Assembly: GCA_900759105.1 (NCBI GenBank)
Contig: CAAETY010000110.1
Location: 31,710-95,709, forward strand
Source: Peptococcaceae bacterium
GTDB lineage: Bacteria > Bacillota > Peptococcia > Peptococcales > Peptococcaceae
Length of the DNA: 64,000 nucleotides
Direction: 5' to 3'
The notes below the pieces were generated by a model. The model saw only the letters and a list, made by a program, of their open reading frames with translations, did no database searches and was not told the DNA's origin. Of this stretch, positions 56,504-63,954 are shown one piece after another. Numbering within the stretch: position 1 is the stretch's first letter; each line of letters starts with the position of its first letter. The position numbers and the translations under genes were made by a program.

Positions 56504-58591
56504 TTGGGGAAATGTCTTTTTTTGAAACGCACTATCCGCAGCTTTTTAACGTTGGGATTGTGCAGCTTTTTGTTTATTAGTGGTATACACGCTGCAGATG
56601 CACCGATAAAGAATGGGGAGGAACCTATTGCACCTGGAGTTGTGCGTGAATCGTATCATTGGGGAACATCCTATGGCAATATTATTTTTGAGGTGTTGCG
56701 TTGTAATTTAACCGATCCTTATTTAGATTTGCGGTTGGTTGCAGGGCAAGGTGAATACAACCAAAAAGCAACGGTTCCCGCAATGGCGCAGCGTACCAAT
56801 GCAACTGCTATGTTGAATGGGGACTTTTTCAATATGCTTTTGGAGGGCGCACCGATTGGACCATCAATTATTAACGGACAATTGGCTTCATCACCTGCTG
56901 ATATTCAGGGCATTTTTTCTTTGGGCATAACTTCTGACAATACGGCAAGTATTGAGGCAATGGCTTACAATGGTAAGCTCACAGCTGCTGATGGTGCTAG
57001 TTTTCCAATTGATGGTCTAAACAAAACCTATTATTGGCATGATCCATCCGGCGCAGAAAGCCATACCAACCTCATTCAAATGTACAATGATATGTGGGCC
57101 TCATCATCTCGCGGACATGCAACCAATTCAGAAGTCTTGGTCAACGCACAAGGTGTCGTGGAACAAATTTCGTACGGAAAAACGTTCCCATTTTCCGTTC
57201 CGGACGGCAAAACTATTTTGCAAGTCAATGGCAAAGCAGAGACATTTATTAAACAGCATTGTCCGATTGGCTCTAAAGTAACCATTCATTCTCAAGTTAT
57301 CCCTGATAAAAAATGGAAGTTCCTTGTTGGGGGCCATGCATTAGTTGTCGACCAAGGTCATATGGTTCCATATACCAAGGATCTTAATGCCTTAGCAGGC
57401 ATCAGAGCACGTACAGCTGCAGGGGTTTCTGCGGACGGCAAAACATTGTGGTTCGTATGTGCGGAAGGACGCACAAATCGAAGTGCCGGCGCACAGCTCT
57501 CTACACTGGGGTATTTTATGCAATACCTTGGTGCGTATCGTGCCGTCAATCTTGACGGTGGCGGTTCAACGACAATGGTTTTGAAGCATTACGGAGAAAA
57601 TACATTGTCAACCGTTATCGCGCCAGAAGGAAATGGTTGGCTACGCCCGGTTGTAAACGGCATTGGAATTTACAACTCTGCACCATTGGGAGAAATTTCT
57701 TCCTTTGAAACGAGCGGACCGACATCCATGGTTGTTGGAGAAACCGTTAAATTTGGCATAGGCAAGGCTGTTGATGAATATTTCCATCCAATCACAGCCA
57801 ATCCAGGTGACTTTACGATTAGCTCCGATAACGGCTATGGCGCATCGAGTGGACTCTATTATCTGGGACTTAAAACTGGAACGGAAACCATCACATTTAC
57901 TCATCATTCCGGCTTAACAGAAAAACGTACTATTCAAATTCAAGGAGCAGAAGGCTTTAAAAATATTTTCATGAAAACCAATCAGTTTATGGTTAGTAAC
58001 GGTGCTGTTGTCAAAGCAACACTGTATGGTACTAAACGTGATGGACAAGTTGTGATGTTAGATCCGCGTGTTGCAACTTGGCAACTTGATGGATTTGAAG
58101 GAACAGTTAACGCCGGTACAATAACCGTTTCTGACACCAATGACTTTGCCAATGGTCAGATTATCGCACAAATTGGTAATCTTAAAGCTGAAGCATGGCT
58201 CGGAAATAATGAATACAACCTGTTAGATTTGTATATTGGCGACAATACTTACTGGTTGAACGGTGAAACGCATACAGTGGATCAACCTCCAATTGCAACA
58301 AAGGGCCGTACGCTCGTGCCAATTCGTTTGGTAACAGAAGCACTAGGCGGTGATGTTCAATGGATTGATAATGATACCCCAATCACAATTTCTTACAAGG
58401 ATCACCACATTGAATTGATGCTTGATAGTACAGACGTTATCGTCGATGGTGAAAAATGCACCCTTGATGTGCCTGCACAAGTAAAGAAAAACCGCATTTT
58501 ACTGCCAATTCGCTTTATTTCGGAGCATTTAGGTATGGCTGTTAATTATGATCAAGCAACACAATGCGTTAGCGTGTGTGGTCTGAAATAG
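56504..58591 (+). CDS. Secreted phosphodiester glycosidase-type protein with C-terminal stalk domain
   Basis: A 695-residue exported protein. The signal peptide (~1-30) has a basic start and an AADAP-like cleavage region. The NAGPA (phosphodiester glycosidase) domain spans ~190-390, with RARTAAGVSADGKTLWFVC and NLDGGGSTTMV (~348). A linker with immunoglobulin-like strands follows, then a copper-amine-oxidase-N-like stalk domain (~575-695) with two TLVPIRLV/ILLPIRFI repeats. The family uncovers mannose phosphodiesters in eukaryotes and acts on exopolysaccharide or wall sugars in bacteria; the substrate here is unknown. TTG start with GAAGGGAG upstream. Confidence 0.88.
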   Translation: MGKCLFLKRTIRSFLTLGLCSFLFISGIHAADAPIKNGEEPIAPGVVRESYHWGTSYGNIIFEVLRCNLTDPYLDLRLVAGQGEYNQKATVPAMAQRTNATAMLNGDFFNMLLEGAPIGPSIINGQLASSPADIQGIFSLGITSDNTASIEAMAYNGKLTAADGASFPIDGLNKTYYWHDPSGAESHTNLIQMYNDMWASSSRGHATNSEVLVNAQGVVEQISYGKTFPFSVPDGKTILQVNGKAETFIKQHCPIGSKVTIHSQVIPDKKWKFLVGGHALVVDQGHMVPYTKDLNALAGIRARTAAGVSADGKTLWFVCAEGRTNRSAGAQLSTLGYFMQYLGAYRAVNLDGGGSTTMVLKHYGENTLSTVIAPEGNGWLRPVVNGIGIYNSAPLGEISSFETSGPTSMVVGETVKFGIGKAVDEYFHPITANPGDFTISSDNGYGASSGLYYLGLKTGTETITFTHHSGLTEKRTIQIQGAEGFKNIFMKTNQFMVSNGAVVKATLYGTKRDGQVVMLDPRVATWQLDGFEGTVNAGTITVSDTNDFANGQIIAQIGNLKAEAWLGNNEYNLLDLYIGDNTYWLNGETHTVDQPPIATKGRTLVPIRLVTEALGGDVQWIDNDTPITISYKDHHIELMLDSTDVIVDGEKCTLDVPAQVKKNRILLPIRFISEHLGMAVNYDQATQCVSVCGLK

Positions 58592-58623
58592 CAGCATCTA
58601 TAATGTATTGCTCATTACACAAG

Positions 58624-58660
58624 AAAAGCCCTTGCAATTAGAAGCTGCAAGGGCTTTTAT
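58624..58660. terminator. Bidirectional terminator after the glycosidase gene
   Basis: AAAAGCCCTTGCA pairs with TGCAAGGGCTTTT around a nine-base loop. It serves the + glycosidase gene and the convergent small minus-strand gene. Confidence 0.9.
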
Positions 58661-58686
58661 ATACTTATAATCCCAGCTAAAATAGA

Positions 58687-58971
58687 TTATTCTACATCTG
58701 GCGCATTATAGGCTTTAAAGGTCATCATGTTTAATGGAATTTCCTTTAAATGTTCAACAAGGTCTGGACGACCCCAGAAGTTTTCTTCTGCACCGAGGTC
58801 GTTTGCATCACCAAGTAAAAGAACGACTGGAACTTGACCGCCAAATCCCTTAATGTAGGCTTGAATATATTTGGCACGTTCGATAGGTTCTTTATCAACA
58901 AAAGATTTGTCGACAACAGCAACGCCAATTTCTCTCGCTGGAGTTTTTACGATAGCACCGTTAAATTTCAT
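58687..58971 (-). CDS. Small conserved-looking protein of unknown function
   Basis: About 94 residues, MKFNGAIVKTP at the start and an alpha/beta pattern with the segment PVVLLLGDANDLGA at the middle. I do not recognise the family. No signal peptide or membrane helix is visible. GGGAGG eight bases upstream supports the ATG at 58971. It is divergent from rnhB and has a likely promoter (TTGAGT at 59029-59024, TATAAA at 59007-59002, 16-base spacing). A coding gene is supported by the ribosome site, promoter and terminator. Confidence 0.8.
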   Translation of the reverse strand: MKFNGAIVKTPAREIGVAVVDKSFVDKEPIERAKYIQAYIKGFGGQVPVVLLLGDANDLGAEENFWGRPDLVEHLKEIPLNMMTFKAYNAPDVE

Positions 58972-59001
58972 TTTAGCACCTCCCAATCATGTAGTACATC
59001 G

Positions 59002-59029
59002 TTTATAGTATAACATGAATCGGACTCAA
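59002..59029 (-). promoter_or_regulatory. Likely promoter of the small unknown gene
   Basis: On the minus strand TTGAGT and TATAAA are 16 bases apart, about 30 bases before the start codon. Confidence 0.5.
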
Positions 59030-59079
59030 AGTGGCTAAAATATTTATATTTAGGATATAATATGCTTGGAGGGATAATG

Positions 59080-59847
59080 ATGGAACAATGGAATGAAATG
59101 ACACTGAACCATATTAAATCGATTGTATTAGATATGTCGGAAAAATCAAGAGTGGAAGCATGCAATGAATTACTTTTGGATTCACGAAAAGGTGTAGTGG
59201 CATTCGCAGCTAAAACATTAAAACAAATTGAAAAAATGAATCTTGAACGAGCGCGTTTACAAGAAATGTGGCTATATGAAAATGAAGCAACTGCATGCGG
59301 TTACCAATATATCGTTGGAACCGATGAGGTAGGAAGAGGCCCCCTTGCCGGACCTGTTGTTGCCGCAGCCGTTATTTTACCGCCTGATTTTGAAGCTTTT
59401 GGTATTAATGATTCAAAAAAGCTTAGTGAAAATAAGCGAAATGAGTTAGACACATATATTAAACATAAAGCGCTGGCATACTCTATTCAAGAAGTATCTG
59501 TAGAGGATATCGATCGCTTGAATATTTTGCACGCAGCAGAGCTGGCGATGAAACAAGCTGTTCAGGCACTACCTTTTGGAGATATATGCTTTATTGACGG
59601 TGAAAACCAACTAAATTTGCATATTCCCACCAAAAACATTATTAAAGGTGATAGCAGAAGTGTTTCGATTGCTGCGGCCTCTATTATTGCAAAAGTATAT
59701 AGGGATCAATTAATGGTTGACTATGACAAATTATATCCCGAGTATGGTTTTGCAAAACATAAAGGCTACGGCACTGCAGAACACTACGAGGCATTGCACC
59801 AATACGGACTATCACCCATTCATAGACGGAGCTTCAGGTTAAACTAA
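59080..59847 (+). CDS. rnhB: Ribonuclease HII
   Basis: Removes ribonucleotides from DNA-RNA hybrids. The family core starts IVGTDEVGRGPLAGPVVAAAV (Asp and Glu metal ligands); ASIIAKVYRD and YGFAKHKGYGT follow. An N-terminal ~70-residue helical extension is as in Bacillus RnhB. The ATG at 59080 is six bases after GGAGGG; an ATG one codon before is too close. A TATAAT lies at 59056-59061. Confidence 0.95.
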   Translation: MEQWNEMTLNHIKSIVLDMSEKSRVEACNELLLDSRKGVVAFAAKTLKQIEKMNLERARLQEMWLYENEATACGYQYIVGTDEVGRGPLAGPVVAAAVILPPDFEAFGINDSKKLSENKRNELDTYIKHKALAYSIQEVSVEDIDRLNILHAAELAMKQAVQALPFGDICFIDGENQLNLHIPTKNIIKGDSRSVSIAAASIIAKVYRDQLMVDYDKLYPEYGFAKHKGYGTAEHYEALHQYGLSPIHRRSFRLN

Positions 59848-59946
59848 AAAACGTTCGACAAGAAAAATGAACCAACCTCCAATCATTAGATTTTAGGTCT
59901 AACAATTGGGGGTCGGTTCAAAATTCTTTTTTTGTCGAACGTTTTT
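59847..59946. repeat. Nested palindrome: conserved inner repeat inside a bidirectional terminator (copy 2)
   Basis: An outer 15-base-pair stem (AAAAACGTTCGACAA with TTGTCGAACGTTTTT, 59932-59946) encloses an inner imperfect stem (59869-59890 with 59898-59919) around a seven-base loop. The inner arms ACCTCCAATCATTAGA and TCTAACAATTGGGGGTC match copy 1 at 26231-26274. It lies between the convergent rnhB and sulP genes and acts as their shared terminator. Confidence 0.7.
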
Positions 59947-59956
59947 GTTTATTTAA

Positions 59957-61609
59957 TTAGTTATGATCAACTAAGCTCTCAGCATAATCAAGTGCTTCTA
60001 CAATATTGGCGCGAAAATTTTGTTTGCCAACCAAATCGATAAAACCGTCTTTTTTCATGACAGAGAGTGGCTGTGCATTTACGTGAGAGAAGATCATTGT
60101 AATATCACGCTTTTTCGCATCAGCGACCATATCATGAAGAATCTTCATTGCATTGGCATCAATAGCCGGCACACTTCTCATACGAATAACTACAACTTCA
60201 GTTTTGCGGTCTGTTTCAAAACGTAAATTTTTATTAGCAACAGCAAAGAAGAGAGGACCACTAATTTCGAATACGCGAATGCTATGCGGAATATCTCTGA
60301 AACGTTGAGCTTCTTCCGGCGCAACGTTTTCATCATCAGCGTATTTCCATGCTTTGATATTAGAAGTTTCTGTCATACGCTTCATAAAGAGCAGCGCACC
60401 TAATACAACCCCAACTTCAATTGCAATAACGAGGTTAAAGATTACCGTTAACAAAAACGTGCAAACCAAAACAGCGACGTCACTACGTGGTGCTGTGCGA
60501 CATAAGCGTGCAAAGTCGCTCCAGTCAGCCATATTAATTGCAACAATGAGCAATACTGCCGCCAAGGTGGTCATAGGAATAAGTGCTGCAAGAGGCATCA
60601 AGCTAATCAGAATGACCGTCAACACAATGCAATGTGTAATGCCTGCAATTGGTGTTCTACCGCCGTTACGAACGTTCGCAGCAGTTCTTGCAATAGCACC
60701 GGTCGCAGGAATCCCACCAAAAATACCGGAGAAGATATTTCCCAGACCTTGCCCCAATAATTCAGCATTGGATTTGTGCGTGTCCCCAATCATCCCATCG
60801 GCAACAACCGCTGAAAGTAATGATTCAATCCCAGCCAACACAGCAATAGTAAACGCCGGAGAAAGCATTTGCTCAATTAAGTGCAATGTAACCTTTGGCA
60901 TATGTGGCGTTGGGAAGGATGAGCTTAATTCACCAAACACACTTCCGATTGTATCAACTGGAAGTTTTGCAAAATAAACAATTAATGTGGTGACAATGAT
61001 TGCAATCAAAGAGCCAGGTATCTTTTTTGTAATTCTAGGAGAAATAACCATAATAGCAATGGCTAAAAGACCAATACCGGTCGCAATCCAGTTAATAGTA
61101 CCGATGTTTTGAAAATAAACAATGATTTTATTTAAAAACTCAGATGGTGCAGATTCAAAACCAAAACCAAAAAAATCCTTAAGCTGTCCCACAAACAGGG
61201 TTACAGCAATACCGCAAGTAAAACCGGTGGTAATAGTATATGGGATGTACTTAATTAAAGTACCAAAACCAAGAAATGCCATTGCGACTAACATAATCCC
61301 CGCTAAAATGGTAGCGACAATTAAACCATCTGTACCATATTGAGCCACAATTCCGTAGATAATAACAACGAATGCTGCTGTTGGCCCACCAATTTGAACA
61401 CGACTTCCGCCAAAAAATGAAATGAAGAAACCCGCAATAATAGCTGTATATAGGCCGCGTTCCGGGTTTACGCCCGATGCAATAGCCAGAGCAATAGAGA
61501 GTGGAAGGGCAATAATTGCTACAATTAAACCGGCAATAACGTCCTTTGAGAATTGAGACAATGAGTAGTCTTTCATACAGTCAAACAGTTTTGGTTTCAA
61601 ATCTTCCAT
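59957..61609 (-). CDS. SulP-family anion transporter
   Basis: A 550-residue inner-membrane transporter. The first ~400 residues hold about 10-12 hydrophobic helices, opening with the SulP signature GLIVAIIALPLSIALAIASG (~27). The C-terminal STAS domain (~440-545) is cytosolic. Bacterial members carry sulfate, bicarbonate or dicarboxylates; the substrate cannot be assigned. AAGGAGG precedes the ATG. Its transcript carries a terminator-like hairpin in the leader. Confidence 0.94.
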   Translation of the reverse strand: MEDLKPKLFDCMKDYSLSQFSKDVIAGLIVAIIALPLSIALAIASGVNPERGLYTAIIAGFFISFFGGSRVQIGGPTAAFVVIIYGIVAQYGTDGLIVATILAGIMLVAMAFLGFGTLIKYIPYTITTGFTCGIAVTLFVGQLKDFFGFGFESAPSEFLNKIIVYFQNIGTINWIATGIGLLAIAIMVISPRITKKIPGSLIAIIVTTLIVYFAKLPVDTIGSVFGELSSSFPTPHMPKVTLHLIEQMLSPAFTIAVLAGIESLLSAVVADGMIGDTHKSNAELLGQGLGNIFSGIFGGIPATGAIARTAANVRNGGRTPIAGITHCIVLTVILISLMPLAALIPMTTLAAVLLIVAINMADWSDFARLCRTAPRSDVAVLVCTFLLTVIFNLVIAIEVGVVLGALLFMKRMTETSNIKAWKYADDENVAPEEAQRFRDIPHSIRVFEISGPLFFAVANKNLRFETDRKTEVVVIRMRSVPAIDANAMKILHDMVADAKKRDITMIFSHVNAQPLSVMKKDGFIDLVGKQNFRANIVEALDYAESLVDHN

Positions 61610-61649
61610 TAAGTACCTCCTTTTTCGATTAAAAGTGCATTAGACCACG

Positions 61650-61680
61650 AAAAAGCAGATAATAAAAGTATTATCTGCTT
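61650..61680 (-). terminator. Terminator-like hairpin in the sulP 5' leader
   Basis: Read on the minus strand, AAGCAGATAATA pairs with TATTATCTGCTT around a four-base loop and is followed by a T run, 40 bases before the sulP start. It lies between the predicted promoter and the gene, so it looks like an attenuator. Confidence 0.7.
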
Positions 61681-61714
61681 CGTATAAATATTCAATTTGC
61701 CCGAAGGCTTTTTT

Positions 61715-61743
61715 AGTATAGCTAATTAGTTCAATAAATGCAA
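61715..61743 (-). promoter_or_regulatory. Predicted sulP promoter
   Basis: On the minus strand TTGCAT (61743-61738) and TATACT (61720-61715) are 17 bases apart, about 105 bases before the sulP start. Confidence 0.6.
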
Positions 61744-62104
61744 GGGATGTCAGCAAAAGATTACAGGGTTACTAAGAAATACAGTAATCATGCAAAATAG
61801 CAATCGTTCACTTGTAACACAAGTTCATGGAAATGAAGAATTAATCCCTACCAAAGAAGCATAAAACGGCAGGCAAAAGAACTAGTGAATGAATAAAAAT
61901 TATGCTTTTCTGCCATTCTTGTTATTGTAAGCTAATTATTGCAAGAAAATAACTATTAAAAAATGAAAGACTGAGTGTATATTCTGAGACATAATAACAA
62001 CAACTAAATCCATTTGATAAAAATATATTAACAATTGCAATTTGAAAAAATTGTCATATTATGACTCAAATCACTATATTCTTTGGGAAAGTGTTTTTAG
62101 TTTC
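61744..62104. other. 360-base intergenic region between divergent genes
   Basis: No gene with a supported start is seen. A possible pseudoknot-type pairing lies at 61858-61914 (AGCATAA with TTATGCT, GGCAG with CTGCC, in interleaved order). GTCAT-ATT-ATGAC at 62053-62065 is a palindrome that may be an operator. The rest is AT-rich without recognisable features. Confidence 0.5.
62053..62065. promoter_or_regulatory. Candidate operator GTCAT-ATT-ATGAC
   Basis: A 13-base palindrome 40 bases before the -35 box of the downstream flavoprotein gene. Its right part, ATTATGACTCA at 62058-62068, matches the centre of the palindrome at the CcpN-like promoter (31338-31348) in all but the middle base. Confidence 0.4.
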
Positions 62105-62133
62105 TTGACCTTTTATCGATTGGGGATTATTAT
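62105..62133 (+). promoter_or_regulatory. Promoter of the CoA-disulfide-reductase-type gene
   Basis: TTGACC (62105-62110) and TATTAT (62128-62133) are 17 bases apart, 35 bases before the ATG. Confidence 0.7.
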
Positions 62134-62167
62134 TATATCATAACAACTACTATGTAGGAGGATAATT

Positions 62168-63868
62168 ATGAGCGAATTAAATGTTGTTGTAATTGGTGGT
62201 GTTTCTGCAGGCCCTAAAGCTGCAGCTCGTCTCAAACGTTTAGTACCAGACGCAAAAGTTACCTTAATTGAACGTGGTCACGACATTTCTTACGGTGGTT
62301 GCGGTCTTCCATACTTTATCGGTTCTACCGTTAAGCAATTAAGTGACTTAATGACCACTTCTTGGGATGCTGTTCGTACCCCAGAATTCATGAAAGCTAC
62401 TAAGGATATCAATACCTTGCTTGGTTGGGAAGCTACCAAGATTGACCGTGAAAACAAGATTGTAGAAGTAAAGGATGTAGCAACCGGCGAAGAAAAGAAA
62501 CTTCCTTATGATAAGGTTGTTATTGCTACCGGTTCTAAGAATTTCTTGCCTCCAATCAAGAACATTGACGCTGAAGGTGTATTTGGTTTGAAGACCCCTA
62601 CCGATGGTCTTAACATTCAAAACTACCTCAAGACTGGTGTTGGCAAAGCTGTTGTTATCGGCGCTGGTTTGATTGGTATGGAAACTGCTGAAGCATTCGC
62701 TAACTGGGGCGTAGATGTAACCGTTATCGAAATGATGGATCAAATCTTCCCTAAATTAGTAGACAAGGATTTGGCTTATGTAGTACAAAACTACCTCGAA
62801 TCTGAAGATATGAACTTCATGCTTTCCACCGCTGTTAAGGAAATCAAGGTTGATGACGAAGGTAAGGTATGCGGCGTTGTTACCGATCAAGGCGATGTTG
62901 ATTGCGAACTCGTTCTTGTTTCTGCTGGTGTACGTTCCGAAGTTGGCTTGGCTGTAGACGCTGGCCTCGAAGTTGACCGCACCATCGTTGTTAACGATTA
63001 CATGCAAACTTCTGACCCAGATATCTATGCTGGTGGTGACTGCGTATCTTGCACCCATCGTATCACTGGCAAGAAGATTTTTGCTCCAATGGGTTCTACC
63101 GCTAACAAGCATGGTCGTATCATCGCTGACAACATTGCAACCAACAACACTGAAAAGTTCCCTGGCGTATTGGGTACTTCCATCTGCAAGATGTTCGACT
63201 GGTCCATCGGTAAAGTTGGTTTGACTGAAGCTGATGCTCAACGTGAAGGTTACGATTATGTTACCTGCGTTGTTCCAGGTGCTGACATTACTCACTTCAT
63301 CCCTGGCAAGAAGACCATCATGATTAAGACTGTTGCTGAAAAGGGCACCCGTCGTATCCTCGGTGTTCAAGCAGTTGGTCCTGGTGAAGTTGCTAAGCGT
63401 ATCGACACCATGGCTGGCGCTCTTTCCGTTAAGCCAGATTTGACTGCATTTGATATGGCTAACATGGACTTAGCTTATGCTCCTCCATTCTCTTCCGCAG
63501 TTGATAACTTGCTCGTAAACGGTAACGTTATCGGCAACGAATTAGATGGTCGTGCACATTCCATGAACTTCTGGGAAACCGTTAAACGTTTCAACGATGA
63601 CAAATCCCTCTTCGTTGACCTTCGTAGCGATTCCGAATTCTCCAAGCACCCATTCGAATGCGACAATTACTATCGTATTCCAATCGAAGAATTGCGTGCA
63701 CGTTGCAATGAATTGCCAAAAGACAAAGACATTCTTCTTTTCTGCCACCTTTCTACCCGTGGCTATGAAGCTCAACTTATTCTCGAAAGAGAAGGCTTCA
63801 AGAATGTTTACTTCATCCAAGGTGGTATCCACTTCTGGCCTTTCGATAAATTCATCGAAAAGAAGTAA
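62168..63868 (+). CDS. CoA-disulfide reductase-type flavoprotein with C-terminal rhodanese domain
   Basis: A 566-residue pyridine-nucleotide-disulfide oxidoreductase. FAD-binding VVVIGGVSAGPKAAARL lies at the N-terminus, the active cysteine is Cys45 in YGGCGLPYF, the NAD(P)H loop VIGAGLIGMETAEAF at ~163, and IYAGGDCVS at ~284. A rhodanese domain (~477-566) ends the protein, with CHLSTR (Cys526) as persulfide loop. Related enzymes reduce CoA disulfide, CoA-persulfide or polysulfide, or act as NADH oxidase. Codon use is extremely biased to a few codons, unlike most neighbours, indicating very high expression. AGGAGG precedes the ATG. Confidence 0.93.
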   Translation: MSELNVVVIGGVSAGPKAAARLKRLVPDAKVTLIERGHDISYGGCGLPYFIGSTVKQLSDLMTTSWDAVRTPEFMKATKDINTLLGWEATKIDRENKIVEVKDVATGEEKKLPYDKVVIATGSKNFLPPIKNIDAEGVFGLKTPTDGLNIQNYLKTGVGKAVVIGAGLIGMETAEAFANWGVDVTVIEMMDQIFPKLVDKDLAYVVQNYLESEDMNFMLSTAVKEIKVDDEGKVCGVVTDQGDVDCELVLVSAGVRSEVGLAVDAGLEVDRTIVVNDYMQTSDPDIYAGGDCVSCTHRITGKKIFAPMGSTANKHGRIIADNIATNNTEKFPGVLGTSICKMFDWSIGKVGLTEADAQREGYDYVTCVVPGADITHFIPGKKTIMIKTVAEKGTRRILGVQAVGPGEVAKRIDTMAGALSVKPDLTAFDMANMDLAYAPPFSSAVDNLLVNGNVIGNELDGRAHSMNFWETVKRFNDDKSLFVDLRSDSEFSKHPFECDNYYRIPIEELRARCNELPKDKDILLFCHLSTRGYEAQLILEREGFKNVYFIQGGIHFWPFDKFIEKK

Positions 63869-63878
63869 TTTAAATTTC

Positions 63879-63911
63879 AAAAGCGTTTCGGTTCATCCGA
63901 AACGCTTTTTT
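63879..63911 (+). terminator. Intrinsic terminator of the flavoprotein gene
   Basis: AAAAGCGTTTCGG pairs with CCGAAACGCTTTT around TTCAT and is followed by T. It lies 10 bases after the stop. Confidence 0.92.
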
Positions 63912-63933
63912 ATTGGAGCTTTAGCGTAAATAA

Positions 63934-63954
63934 ACCCCCAGTTCAACTGGGGGT
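63934..63954. repeat. Short palindrome related to copies 1 and 2 (copy 3, shortened)
   Basis: ACCCCCAGTT and AACTGGGGGT form a perfect inverted repeat with a one-base centre. Its right side, AACTGGGGGTCGGT, matches copy 2 (AATTGGGGGTCGGT) at 13 of 14 bases; the inner GTTAGA/TCTAAC part is missing. It could also be the edge of an unseen element to the right. Confidence 0.5.

Noticed and set aside
60354..60977. 207-residue + strand frame inside sulP
   Set aside because: Shadow of the minus-strand transporter; no ribosome site and a low-complexity product.
61790..61864. 24-codon frame beginning MQNSNRSLVTQ in the region before the flavoprotein gene
   Set aside because: No ribosome binding site, no promoter near it, and length compatible with chance.
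62756..63370. 204-residue minus-strand frame inside the flavoprotein gene
   Set aside because: Antisense shadow caused by strong codon bias; no ribosome site or motif.
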